Shown one piece after another: positions 18,537-26,095 of a DNA stretch of 37,684 bases (positions are counted from its first letter, which is position 1; the number at the start of each line of letters is the position of its first letter). Source of the stretch: Thermoflexales bacterium (GTDB lineage: Bacteria > Chloroflexota > Anaerolineae > J036 > Brachytrichaceae). Under the pieces are notes generated by a model, which saw nothing but the letters and a program-made list of their open reading frames with translations, made no database searches and was not told the DNA's origin. Both the position numbers and the translations under genes were made by a program. The DNA lies in NCBI GenBank assembly GCA_025057935.1, contig JANWUW010000028.1, forward strand, positions 1 through 37,684. The letters are read 5' to 3'.

Positions 18537-18942
18537 TCAAGCTCCTCGCTGCAGCGCAAGCGCTGAAGACGTGTGAGCGGCAGAATCATACCGCAGCGGG
18601 CTTCGCTGAAGCGGAAGGGGAGTGAAGTCCGGCGAATGGCTAGGGTGACCCAAATGCACACGCTTGAACAACCCTAACTCTGGTAGCTCCGGCGTGGCAC
18701 GAACAGCGCAACAGTCTGCTGCGCTTTCACATACTGCGAAGAGCAGCGCGTCCGTCGTGCCAAGCGCGAGATAGCGCCGAAGCTCAGCCTGCTCTGCTGC
18801 AACTGCATAGGTTTGCGGGTTGTGCAGTGCGACTAGACGTCACTCGCCGCGGGTTGCTCTGCGCTGCATATCTGTCGGTGACGAGGTTCGGGCAAGAAGC
18901 CTGAACCTGGTAAAACTTGAGCCAAAGCATGATCTCGTGCAT
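18537..18942 (-). pseudogene. Frameshifted small gene of unknown function
   Basis: On the minus strand GGAGG lies 6 bases before an ATG at 18942, which opens MHEIMLWLKFYQVQAS and continues to NPRRVT. There the frame is lost. Removing one T near 18837 restores a frame that continues LVALHNPQTYAVAAEQAEL and runs to a TGA at 18537-18539, about 134 codons in all. The second half has no start codon of its own. The ribosome-binding site, the protein-like composition and the clean join all suggest a real gene with a one-base insertion, either a true pseudogene or a sequencing error. I do not recognise the family. The unusually proline-rich last 40 residues may be out-of-frame tail. Confidence 0.5.
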
Positions 18943-18987
18943 CGCACGCCTCCTGCACAGTCTATTGAATCCGCTCTCGTGTTGGTC

Positions 18988-19260
18988 TTACTGATCGCCC
19001 TCTTTCGACTTTGCCTGATCTCGCCAAAACTGTTCTGAAAGTCGTCTCAAGACTGCAATGACGTGGTCGAAGCCTTCTCTACTGCCTTCCCATGTGAGCT
19101 CCCACCACGTGCCACAGAATTTGCACTGCAACAGTCGCCTCCATACTCTAGTCCGTATGTGCAATGTCCTCGAGCACAGCGCGTCAGTACTTTACTTTTC
19201 CGCCTTGCCCTCTTCCAACCGGCGGATAGAAGAGCACTTACATCCAGTCGTGAGCTCCAC
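18988..19260 (-). pseudogene. Small cysteine-containing ORF interrupted by a stop
   Basis: One minus-strand frame is protein-like across 90 codons except for a TAA at 19192-19194. Before the stop it reads VELTTGCKCSSIRRLEEGKAEK (shown in two parts: VELTTGCKC, then SSIRRLEEGKAEK). After it, the frame gives a QCKFCGTWWELTWEG segment and an amphipathic helix (FDHVIAVLRRLSEQFW), ending at 18988. CxC and CxxC pairs suggest a zinc-ribbon protein. It sits 45 bases upstream of the frameshifted gene on the same strand, so the two may once have formed a small operon. A 58-aa product from a TTG at 19164 is possible but has no clear ribosome-binding site. Confidence 0.4.
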
Positions 19261-19861
19261 TTCATCTTGAGATGCTGCACACGGATATCTCGAACATTTC
19301 CTTGTTCAATTAGCTCGCAAAAGGGGACGGTTCGGGATAGCCCACTCTCTTGCACTGTCCGCCGTGCGTCCGCCAAAAGGGGGAGAGGGCGACACTGCAG
19401 CGAGACCTACTGCCGATCTCAGCAGCATGATGCCTATCCATGCGCGGGGGCAGCGCGCGCAGCTATTAGCATTGCTTCCTTGTGCAGCACAGCCGATGAG
19501 CACTGTCAAATCCGTAGCCGAGCTGTGGTGTTGTTGCAGGCGCGTGTGGTCTTTATGCGGATACAAGCTGCTGGATGAGCAGGCTAGCAGTGCTCGACAA
19601 GATGAGTGCATTGCCCTCAAGGAAGGTCAACGCCATACCTGCCACTGCGCAAGGGGGACGCAGCGCACGTGGCTTCTTGACTCAACCTTGCGCGACGACT
19701 TCTCCCCTGCTACAGCACAACGTGCGCCAGCGAGGTTGCTCAGTTAGCTGCTGACTGTGGATTCACGCCCAGTTTGGATGCAGTGCTGTAGCGTAAGAGA
19801 AGCTGTGCGAGGCAATAGGGTAGCCCGATAGTGAAGACGGCGAAGCGATTTAGCTCAGGAT

Positions 19862-21499
19862 TCAGCGCGTGCGCGCATCGTGCTCGGCACGACACTGGTA
19901 TGCGAGGAGCTGAGCTTGGCGCGCATAGCGTGCAGCGTGTTTCTGACAGCTACTGCGCGCGAGCTCTGCGTAAAGCGCCGCAGCTTCACATGCATTGTGG
20001 CTGATCACCCAACTGTGCGCTAGCTGCCCTCCGGCTTGTTCGCGTGTCCGTGGATGTATGGCGAGCGCGTAAGCCTGCTCGTAAGCCTTGCGCGCAGCTT
20101 GAGGTGATTGGCGTGCAGCGAAGATGTCCCCTTTGAGCAAGTATGCTTGTGCGCGCAGCTCAGTGATCAACGCCGTTTGTCGCGATTGAGATTCAAGCTG
20201 CGCAAGGGCACTATCCAAGAGAGTCTCTGCATTGTCGAGAGTAGCTCCCCACAACTCGTCGGCGTTCATGCTGAAGAGGAGGAAACGATTGCGCGCGGAG
20301 ATGAGATGTGCCTGTGCTTGGGCAAGCGAGCGATATGGCTCCTCGAGCTGTTGAAGCGCCTGGCTCATTAGTCGCTCGCTTTCGATGGCGAAACCTTGAG
20401 CTTTAGCGAACGAACTGCGCGTGACCAACAAGTGGTAGTGGGCGATCAAACCCTGCTCAAAAATAGGCGCTGCCCAGTTTTGATTTTGACGGGCGCGATC
20501 AAAATAGGCTTTAGCTCGATCCAGCAGGATGGTGTCCACTTGTCCACAGGAATCGAGCGCGAGTTGCCTGTAGAGTTTGCCCAACACGTAAGTCGCAAGC
20601 GCATCGTGTTCTTGGCTGTCGCTCTTCTCAAGTGCTTGAAGCAACGGCTGGAAATCCTGAAGCACGTTAAGCGCTGCGCCCTCATTCAGCTCAGCATTGA
20701 TTTTGAGTGCAAACGTCAAAACAAGGCCCGAGAAAGTATGACTGATCACAGGCGCCAAGGCTGTTTCTAGATTTGCATTTTGCTGGAATTCTGCCGAGTG
20801 GTCGAGGATGCCAGCTTGAATCCGCTCCGCAAGGTCGGGCATCCAATCCAGGAGCCTCTCGCTGATTCGTAACTGCACAGCGAGGGTGACCCTGCGCGTT
20901 GAACATTCAACAGCACCAAACAGGACTGCTTCGTGCTCTCCAGTGGGGTTCGATGAATTGCTGCTTAGCGGGGCAGGCAGAGTCTCGACCGCTATCCAGC
21001 TCCCGAAGCGCGATTCGAGTCCGCCTTGGAGGTACTGCGGCACTTCGCGGGCGAGCTGAAGGCAGTGAAACTGCCGAGACTCTTCGAGGGCTTGGTCACT
21101 AAAGTGCACGCTCCAAGGTGAAACGCCAATGCGCAGCACAAACCGTTGAGAGGGTGGTGTTTGATGCTCGCCCTCTTCGGTGTTGGGCGCTGTGAGTCGC
21201 AAGTGGGCTTGGTGCACGAGCGTCGCAGAGAGGAGGACAGCGAGAGCAAGAAGCAAGAGCGAAAGCTTCTTAGCTTCGTTGCCATGACGCACCTCTCCCA
21301 CGACAACGATATTGCTGTAGTCCGCCGAACCCCCAATATTCACCTCGAGATGGCGCATCTCTCCCTGACGTTCCCAAAGGCGAAGCAAGCGAGCGCGCTG
21401 CCACAAGCGCTTCAAGACGAGCTTGACGCGCGCACCCACTTCCCGTGCTACAGAAGTCGCTGATGCGAAATGGACAACAATTTTTTGAAAACAATCCAT
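19862..21499 (-). CDS. Membrane-anchored protein with TPR-like repeats, function unknown
   Basis: Protein of 545 aa. Residues 1-75 are a basic, helical cytoplasmic part ending in GGSADYSNIVVVGEV, a short beta-like motif resembling the glycine-rich linkers seen in Chloroflexota STAND and TPR signalling proteins (my recollection, unverified). One transmembrane helix follows (about 79-96). The rest is predicted extracytoplasmic, with a central alpha/beta-looking region and, from about residue 290, helical repeats of TPR type rich in Ala, Leu and Gln (for example AYLLKGDIFAARQSPQAARKAYEQA). The frame is open to 21652, but a good promoter (TTGACG, 16 bases, TAAAAT) begins transcription about 12 bases before the ATG at 21499, which fixes the start. 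It is divergent from the P450 gene. No catalytic motif is visible. Confidence 0.7.
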   Translation of the reverse strand: MDCFQKIVVHFASATSVAREVGARVKLVLKRLWQRARLLRLWERQGEMRHLEVNIGGSADYSNIVVVGEVRHGNEAKKLSLLLLALAVLLSATLVHQAHLRLTAPNTEEGEHQTPPSQRFVLRIGVSPWSVHFSDQALEESRQFHCLQLAREVPQYLQGGLESRFGSWIAVETLPAPLSSNSSNPTGEHEAVLFGAVECSTRRVTLAVQLRISERLLDWMPDLAERIQAGILDHSAEFQQNANLETALAPVISHTFSGLVLTFALKINAELNEGAALNVLQDFQPLLQALEKSDSQEHDALATYVLGKLYRQLALDSCGQVDTILLDRAKAYFDRARQNQNWAAPIFEQGLIAHYHLLVTRSSFAKAQGFAIESERLMSQALQQLEEPYRSLAQAQAHLISARNRFLLFSMNADELWGATLDNAETLLDSALAQLESQSRQTALITELRAQAYLLKGDIFAARQSPQAARKAYEQAYALAIHPRTREQAGGQLAHSWVISHNACEAAALYAELARSSCQKHAARYARQAQLLAYQCRAEHDARTR

Positions 21500-21518
21500 T
21501 TTTCTTTTCTGAGGCGAT

Positions 21519-21546
21519 ATTTTACTCAAAAATGCTTTTGCGTCAA
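21519..21546 (-). promoter_or_regulatory. Sigma-70 promoter of the TPR gene
   Basis: On the minus strand, TTGACG (21541-21546) and TAAAAT (21519-21524) are separated by 16 bases. Transcription would begin near 21512, leaving a leader of only about a dozen bases before the ATG at 21499. The surrounding 100 bases are clearly more AT-rich than the rest of the window. Confidence 0.65.
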
Positions 21547-21695
21547 TAGATGCATTATGTAACAAAACGTGGAGAAGCAAAACTTTGCCGACTTGATGCT
21601 TAGAAGAGCGGGAGCTCGGCTGAGATGAAGGGGGTTGCTGAAGGAACATCATTATACTTGCTGCCTTGCAAATTCGACCAGAGCTGGATTTGTCT

Positions 21696-23087
21696 ATGCC
21701 TGTTCAAGCCTTGCTGCGTCGTTCCGTAGCCAGCGTTCGCGGTCCTTCGTCGTTTGAGTTATTGACGAAGTTGCATCGCATCAAAGAAGCGCCGCTCGAA
21801 TTTCTTGCTGAATATACTCGCGATTACGGCGATCTGTGGGGTTTCACAGTGGGCGGTCAGGAGGTGGTATTTGTCAATCATCCTGATGTTGTGAGACGCG
21901 TGCTCCTCGACAACGCGCGCAGTTACTCGAAGGACACCTTCCAGTATCGTCAGCTTGCTCGGATTACAGGCGATGGCTTACTCACAAGCGACGGTGAAGT
22001 TTGGTTTTCTCATCGTCGCTTGCTCCAAAATGCCTTCCATCCGAAACATTACGCCGAACTGGTCAGCATTGCCTCCGAGGAAGCCCATGCGTTAAGCCTG
22101 CATCTTCACTCCGCGGATCCCAGGAAAAGCGGAGTGATTGTTGATATCCATTCGCGAATGCTTCGCCTCGCCATGCGCATCTTGGAGAGAATGTTCTTTT
22201 CGGAGGACTCGAGCGGTGAGGTGAGCCAACTCGTAGAGGACACCGAAGCTGCTTTGGACTACATTGTGCAAAGCGCTTTACAAATTCCGCCCTTGTCACT
22301 ATGGACACAGTTGCGCGGAAGCCGCGGTTTCAAGCACAGGCTGCGCCGCATTGATTGCTTTGTGCATTGCCTCATGAGGCAACATCAGAAGGGCAACGCC
22401 CGAGGTGCCACAAAACTGCTAGACCTACTCATGGCTGCTTTGGAGGGGAGGGCAGAGCCTGCTATGAGCGAGCACCAAGTGCGCGACGAAATCGTCACGC
22501 TCATCATTGCGGGTCACGAGACCGTGGCAACCGCCCTCTCATGGACGCTCTACCTCGTCGCGCAGCATAGCGACATCCAAGAGGCAATGCGAGCGGAGCT
22601 GAGTCAAGTGCTGGGTGCAGCGCCTTCACTCACCCTCGAAGAGCTGCCGCGCTTGAAGCTCACGCGGAGCGTCGTCGAGGAGGCGCTTCGACTGTTCCCC
22701 CCAGCGTGGCTGATCACGCGCCGCGCTATCCGTGAGGATGTGCTAGGTGGTCACATCATTCCTGCCGGCACCTTGGTGGTGATCAGCCCCTACATCCTGC
22801 ATCGGCATGCTGCATTTTGGCGTGAGCCGGAGCGCTTCGACCCCATGCGCTTTGATCCGCTGCACGCGAAGACACCTCCGCGTTTTGCTTATCTCCCCTT
22901 CGGCGCAGGACCGCGGCTGTGTATTGGACATCAGTTTGCGATGCTGGAGAGCGTGGCGGTGCTGGCAACCTTAGTGCGCCACTTGCGCTTCAGCCTTGTG
23001 CCGGGCTATCCAAGACCGCGCATGCAGGCGCGCGTCACGCTTCAGCCGCATGGTGGTTTGTGGCTGCAGGTGCAGCCTGCTCAGTAG
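21696..23087 (+). CDS. Cytochrome P450
   Basis: Haem-thiolate monooxygenase of 463 aa with every core motif: I-helix AGHETVAT (from residue 272, oxygen activation), ExxR E329-R332, and the haem loop FGAGPRLCIG with the axial cysteine C409. The early segment GLLTSDGEVWFSHRRLLQNAFHP is typical of bacterial CYP110/CYP102-like enzymes acting on fatty acids, terpenes or carotenoids. The frame could start at a TTG (21666), but the ATG at 21696 is preferred. It lies just upstream of the photosynthetic operon, so hydroxylation of a carotenoid or related lipid is tempting but unproven. No dedicated redox partner adjoins. It overlaps the convergent zincin gene by 7 bases. Confidence 0.92.
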   Translation: MPVQALLRRSVASVRGPSSFELLTKLHRIKEAPLEFLAEYTRDYGDLWGFTVGGQEVVFVNHPDVVRRVLLDNARSYSKDTFQYRQLARITGDGLLTSDGEVWFSHRRLLQNAFHPKHYAELVSIASEEAHALSLHLHSADPRKSGVIVDIHSRMLRLAMRILERMFFSEDSSGEVSQLVEDTEAALDYIVQSALQIPPLSLWTQLRGSRGFKHRLRRIDCFVHCLMRQHQKGNARGATKLLDLLMAALEGRAEPAMSEHQVRDEIVTLIIAGHETVATALSWTLYLVAQHSDIQEAMRAELSQVLGAAPSLTLEELPRLKLTRSVVEEALRLFPPAWLITRRAIREDVLGGHIIPAGTLVVISPYILHRHAAFWREPERFDPMRFDPLHAKTPPRFAYLPFGAGPRLCIGHQFAMLESVAVLATLVRHLRFSLVPGYPRPRMQARVTLQPHGGLWLQVQPAQ

Positions 23088-23458
23088 GCGTCAAGCGCTT
23101 CAAGGCGATCGTCGTCAATGCCAAAGTGGTGGGCGAGTTCGTGGCGCAAGGTGCGGCGCACTTCTTCGCGCAGCGCCTCGAGCGAGTCGCAGGCATGCAC
23201 GTGCGCGTAACGGTAAATGGTGATCAGATCAGGCAGCGTCATGTCGTAGTGGGTGCTGCGCGCGGTGAGCGGCACGCCGCGATACAAGCCGAACAAGTCG
23301 GCAGGGTCGTCAACTGCTGCCTCATCCAAGTCCTCCGCGGAAGGGCGATCTTTCACTTCGATTTCTAGGTTGCTGATGCGCGCTCGGATGGATTCGGGAA
23401 GCTCCTCAAACGCTTCGCGGACGATGCGTTCGAAGTCCTTCATGCGGATGCGGATCAT
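23081..23458 (-). CDS. Small zincin-like metallopeptidase (PF06262-type)
   Basis: Compact protein of 125 aa ending in HELAHHFGIDD: H106, E107 and H110, with D116 completing the HExxHxxGxxD minimal zincin motif. The DLFGLYRGVPLTARS segment before it is a family hallmark. These proteins are widespread single-domain zinc peptidase relatives with no firmly established substrate. An alternative start five codons in (M6) is possible; neither start has a clear ribosome-binding site. It is convergent with, and slightly overlaps, the P450 gene. Confidence 0.85.
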   Translation of the reverse strand: MIRIRMKDFERIVREAFEELPESIRARISNLEIEVKDRPSAEDLDEAAVDDPADLFGLYRGVPLTARSTHYDMTLPDLITIYRYAHVHACDSLEALREEVRRTLRHELAHHFGIDDDRLEALDAY

Positions 23459-23606
23459 GGCTCAGGAGATTATCAAGCACGCGTTCGAGTCAGGAGTAAC
23501 TTGGCGGCGAAGCAGCGCTGCTGGGCAGCCGTGCTGCTTCCAAGCTGCTGTGCAGCTTTCTTCGACAAACCCTCGGCAAATCCGGGGCGAAGGTGCGAGC
23601 CTTGCC

Positions 23607-23624
23607 TTGTCGGCTAGTTGACAA
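23607..23624. promoter_or_regulatory. Inverted repeat over the puf -35 box, possible operator
   Basis: TTGTC (23607-23611) and GACAA (23620-23624) form a perfect 5-base inverted repeat with an 8-base centre. The right arm overlaps the -35 hexamer, and the site is flanked by two copies of CTTGCC. The TGT-N10-ACA core recalls, but does not match, the TGT-N12-ACA site of the purple-bacterial repressor PpsR/CrtJ. It is a plausible repressor site for the photosynthesis operon. Confidence 0.4.
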
Positions 23625-23645
23625 CTTGCCAAAGCCGTGAATAAT
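23618..23645 (+). promoter_or_regulatory. Promoter of the puf operon
   Basis: A consensus TTGACA (23618-23623) is followed after 16 bases by AATAAT (23640-23645). Transcription should begin near 23652, giving a leader of about 70 bases with a small hairpin (GCTCAG/CTGAGC) before the strong pufB ribosome-binding site. The upstream part, 23459-23606, contains no gene I can support. Confidence 0.75.
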
Positions 23646-23723
23646 TAGGGGTGCAACGCCTATCTGCTCAGGTTCAGCAGTGAAGCTGAGCGAACTCTCT
23701 GACCGAAAGGAGGTGAAACCGAG

Positions 23724-23891
23724 ATGAACGACAAGGTCCCGGAGCGCTGGCGCCCCATCTTCACCAACGAAGAGTGGATCCAGCACCAACTCGTGGTGGC
23801 AGCCCTGTGGATGTTCAACATCCTAGCGGGCATCGTCCACATCATCCTCTTCCTGTACAAGCCCTGGATTGACCTGACCCCAGGTCGGTGA
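23724..23891 (+). CDS. pufB: Light-harvesting antenna polypeptide, beta subunit
   Basis: 55-aa membrane peptide with one helix. H39 (in AGIVHIILFLYKPW) is the usual bacteriochlorophyll ligand of beta polypeptides, followed by the KPW variant of the conserved RPW end. H21, at the membrane entrance (EWIQHQL), could bind a second, monomeric pigment of B800 type, as in Roseiflexus antennae. AAAGGAGGTGA lies before the ATG. It is the first gene of the operon, 18 bases ahead of pufA. Confidence 0.93.
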   Translation: MNDKVPERWRPIFTNEEWIQHQLVVAALWMFNILAGIVHIILFLYKPWIDLTPGR

Positions 23892-23909
23892 TGAAAGGAG
23901 GTAGTCCCA

Positions 23910-24038
23910 ATGCGAGATCCAAAGTTCATTGACTTCAAGACAGCGCTCGCGCTGTATGTCACCTCGATGGTGTTGACAGCGCTGCTGCTGCACTTCGTGG
24001 TCTACAGCTCGAGCTGGAACGACTTCTGGCTCAAGTGA
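23910..24038 (+). CDS. pufA: Light-harvesting antenna polypeptide, alpha subunit
   Basis: 42-aa membrane peptide with a single helix. H28 (in TALLLHFVVY) is the bacteriochlorophyll ligand, and the C-terminal SSSWNDFW aromatic stretch is typical of alpha polypeptides near the pigment ring. Its ribosome-binding site AAAGGAGGT (23894-23902) starts just after the pufB stop. It pairs with PufB in the ring around the reaction centre. A 269-base structured segment follows before pufL. Confidence 0.93.
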   Translation: MRDPKFIDFKTALALYVTSMVLTALLLHFVVYSSSWNDFWLK

Positions 24039-24307
24039 GGCGTTAAGTCTTCATCCCGAAGCCGGCGAGGTGCATCCCGAAGCGAAAATGCTCCGAAGAG
24101 CAGATAGGCGGTCGCCTAGGAGTGCAAGTCGCCGGCTTCTTAATCAAGAGGCGACGTGAGTGCCGCTTCGCTCTGGCGCAAGCACCTCGGAGACGCGAAA
24201 ACAGAAATCATCTCCAGTTATCCATGTGGCGTGGTCGAAGGGGTATATGCGGTGCGAGGAGGAAGTGGAGCACGTCGCCCCGAGCTGAAAGGTGAGGTGA
24301 AAGACGC
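24039..24307 (+). ncRNA. Structured RNA segment between pufA and pufL
   Basis: This gap can fold into two branched domains. Domain 1 is closed by an 11-base perfect stem (24058-24068 with 24129-24139) extended by TGCA/TGCA. It encloses two hairpins: TGCTC-CGAA-GAGCA (24089-24102) and TAGGC-GGTC-GCCTA (24105-24118). CATCCCGAAGC is directly repeated at 24052 and 24073. Domain 2 is closed by GGCGACGTG/CACGTCGCC (24150-24158, 24271-24279) and holds at least one inner hairpin (GGAGA/TCTCC, 24189-24215). There is no T-run, so it is not a simple terminator. In purple bacteria, stem-loops at this place stabilise the antenna mRNA; the same role, or ligand sensing, is possible here. It does not match a riboswitch class I know. 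Confidence 0.55.
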
Positions 24308-25171
24308 ATGCTGTCGTTTGAAGCGAAGTATCGCCGCGAAGCCTTAGAAGTGCCGCCTATCCCGTGGTTGGGGATGGGCATCTTCCGCTTCTGGATTGGT
24401 CGCTTCTACGTGGGCTTCTGGGGATTGGTGGCGCTCTTCTTCGGCTTGATCGGCTCGGCGGTGTGGTTCTGGCAGGTGCTCTTTGTGCACCCGCTGGACC
24501 CGCGCAACCCACTGCTCAACTTCATTCGAGGTCAGATCAAGCCGCCACCACCAGAGATCGGTCTATCCATCCCTCTTGACGGTGAGAAGGGGCTGTGGTG
24601 GATCGTGGTGGTCTTCTGCGCGACGGTGACCTTCTTCGCGTGGATGATGCGCCAAGCCGAGATCGCGCGCATGCTCAAGATGGGCTATCAGGTGCCGATT
24701 GCCTACGGCGCAGTCTTCTCTTCGTGGGTGACGATCCAGATTCTGCGCCCAGTGCTGCTCGGTCACTGGTCAGAAGGATTCCCGTTGGGCGTGATCGCAC
24801 ACTTGGACTGGCTCTCGGCGTTCGGTTACCGCTACTACAACTTCTTCTTCAACCCCTTCCACGCGCTTGGCATCACGTTCCTGTTCGGGAGCGCGTTTGT
24901 GCTCTCACTGCACGGCGCGACGATCCTCAGCGCTTCGGGCAAGAAAGCGGAAGGCGTGACTGAGGAGAACGTCAACCAGTTCTACTGGGATTTCCTTGGT
25001 TACTCCATCGGCGAGGTTGGCATCCACCGCTTGGCGTTGTGGACCGCAGTGCTCTCCGTGCTTGTAAGCAACCTGTGCTTCGTGCTCTCTGGGACGGTGG
25101 TGCAGGACTGGAACGCGTTCTGGGACTTCTGGAACAAGTTGCCATTCTGGAGCGGGTTTGGCTTTAACTGA
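24308..25171 (+). CDS. pufL: Photosynthetic reaction centre L subunit
   Basis: 287-aa, five-helix subunit of the type-II reaction centre. Aligned by eye with Rhodobacter L, all four cofactor histidines are present: H165 (accessory bacteriochlorophyll, in VIAHLDWLS), H185 (special pair, in NPFHALGITF), H202 and H240 (non-haem metal, in SLHGATILSA and VGIHRLAL). The position of Phe L181 remains Phe (F193). GGTGAGGTGA precedes the ATG. The stop is 15 bases before pufM. L and M are separate genes here, unlike the fused pufLM of Roseiflexus. Confidence 0.96.
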   Translation: MLSFEAKYRREALEVPPIPWLGMGIFRFWIGRFYVGFWGLVALFFGLIGSAVWFWQVLFVHPLDPRNPLLNFIRGQIKPPPPEIGLSIPLDGEKGLWWIVVVFCATVTFFAWMMRQAEIARMLKMGYQVPIAYGAVFSSWVTIQILRPVLLGHWSEGFPLGVIAHLDWLSAFGYRYYNFFFNPFHALGITFLFGSAFVLSLHGATILSASGKKAEGVTEENVNQFYWDFLGYSIGEVGIHRLALWTAVLSVLVSNLCFVLSGTVVQDWNAFWDFWNKLPFWSGFGFN

Positions 25172-25186
25172 AGCCAAGGAGGTGCC

Positions 25187-26074
25187 ATGACAACCGAAGT
25201 CTATCGCGAGTCCTTCGAGCGACGCACGAAGACCGTGCGTTACCTACGATTTCTAGAAGGGCTGGCTGACACTCAGGTAGGACCAATCTTCCTCGGCATG
25301 TGGGGCACAGTGGCGCTCTTCTCCTACCTGCTGAGTGCTTTTATCACGGCGATTGGGTTCGGTGAGCAGGTGGGTTGGAACCCAATTCGACTTGTGCGCG
25401 AATTGCCGGTGCTCACGCTCTACCCGCCGCCACCATCCTACGGTTTGCAGCTTGCTCCGCTGCAAGAGGGCGGTTATTGGCAGATCGCCACATTCTTCCT
25501 CACCGTGTCGCTGATCGCGTGGACCTTCCGCGCGTGGACGCGCGCAGTGGCGAACGGCTTGCGCCCCACGGTGGCGATCGCCTTCACCGCAGCGCTCTTC
25601 CTCTACGCTGCGATCTACATCATTCATCCCATCTCGATGAACTCGTGGAACGAGGCGCCGGGACACGGGTTGGCTGCAATCTTGCTCTGGACCAACCACT
25701 TCAGCGTGAAGTACGGCAACTTCTACTACAACCCGTTCCACATGGTCTCCATCTTCGGGCTGCTGGGCAGCGCGGTGATCTTGGCGATGCATGGCGCGAC
25801 CATCCTCGCGACGCTCGCCTACAACGCGCACAAGGAGATCGACGAGATCGAGAAGAGCGATGAGGGTACGCATCGCGCCCAGCTCTTTTGGCGCTGGGTG
25901 ATGGGCTTCAACGCCACGGCGCACTCGATCCATGTGTGGGCGTTGGGCTTTGCGTCGCTCACCGCGGTGGCAGGTGCCATCGGCGTGATTGCCACAGGCT
26001 GGCTCGAGCCGAACTGGTATCTATGGGGGTGCCGCGCAGGCATCGCGCCTGGCATCCAAGCAGCTTGCCCATGA
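25187..26074 (+). CDS. pufM: Photosynthetic reaction centre M subunit
   Basis: 295-aa partner of PufL. H185 is the special-pair ligand, H202 and H249 bind the metal, and E217 matches the metal-ligating Glu M234 of Rhodobacter. The accessory-pigment histidine (M182) is replaced by I165 (AAILLWTN where purple bacteria have SHLDWTN), so a bacteriopheophytin should sit there, as in Chloroflexus and Roseiflexus centres. Tyr M210, which tunes primary charge separation, is L193. AAGGAGGTG precedes the ATG. pufC follows after 21 bases. Confidence 0.96.
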   Translation: MTTEVYRESFERRTKTVRYLRFLEGLADTQVGPIFLGMWGTVALFSYLLSAFITAIGFGEQVGWNPIRLVRELPVLTLYPPPPSYGLQLAPLQEGGYWQIATFFLTVSLIAWTFRAWTRAVANGLRPTVAIAFTAALFLYAAIYIIHPISMNSWNEAPGHGLAAILLWTNHFSVKYGNFYYNPFHMVSIFGLLGSAVILAMHGATILATLAYNAHKEIDEIEKSDEGTHRAQLFWRWVMGFNATAHSIHVWALGFASLTAVAGAIGVIATGWLEPNWYLWGCRAGIAPGIQAACP

Positions 26075-26095
26075 GTCCTAGCGGGAGGTGAAGTC

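Larger units (their letters stand above)
18525..19861. other. 1.3-kb region without intact genes, with decayed coding remnants
   Basis: This gap separates aspS from the TPR gene. All long open frames here are short, cysteine- and serine-rich and unlike proteins, except for two minus-strand stretches that read well if single defects are ignored (listed separately). A third, weaker stretch near 19565-19660 on the minus strand gives a short hydrophobic peptide that ends abruptly. I found no tRNA, known structural RNA or insertion-sequence ends. A weak -10 (TATGAT on the minus strand, 18585-18590) may serve aspS. Confidence 0.5.

Noticed and set aside
18600-18660. Short match to the RNase P RNA core (GTGAAGTCCGG, AGGGTGA)
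   Set aside because: The other conserved RNase P blocks are missing or in the wrong order; chance similarity.
19063-19578. 171-codon plus-strand ORF in the gene-poor region
   Set aside because: Cys/Ser/Arg-rich with no domain; the opposite strand gives better protein-like stretches.
19840-19861. tRNA-like GATTTAGCTCAGGA string
   Set aside because: Resembles a D-arm, but no acceptor, anticodon or T-arm can be built around it.
23457-23621. 54-codon plus-strand ORF starting MAQEIIKHAFES before the puf promoter
   Set aside because: No ribosome-binding site; it overlaps the zincin start and ends in the promoter -35. The composition becomes unlike protein after 20 residues.
23607-23624. Assignment of the puf inverted repeat to PpsR/CrtJ
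   Set aside because: The spacing is N10 rather than N12 and the regulator is not known in this phylum; kept only as a generic operator candidate.
24156-24347. 63-codon ORF across the pufA-pufL gap
   Set aside because: Starts at a GTG inside the RNA stem, runs out of frame into pufL and shows no protein-like pattern.
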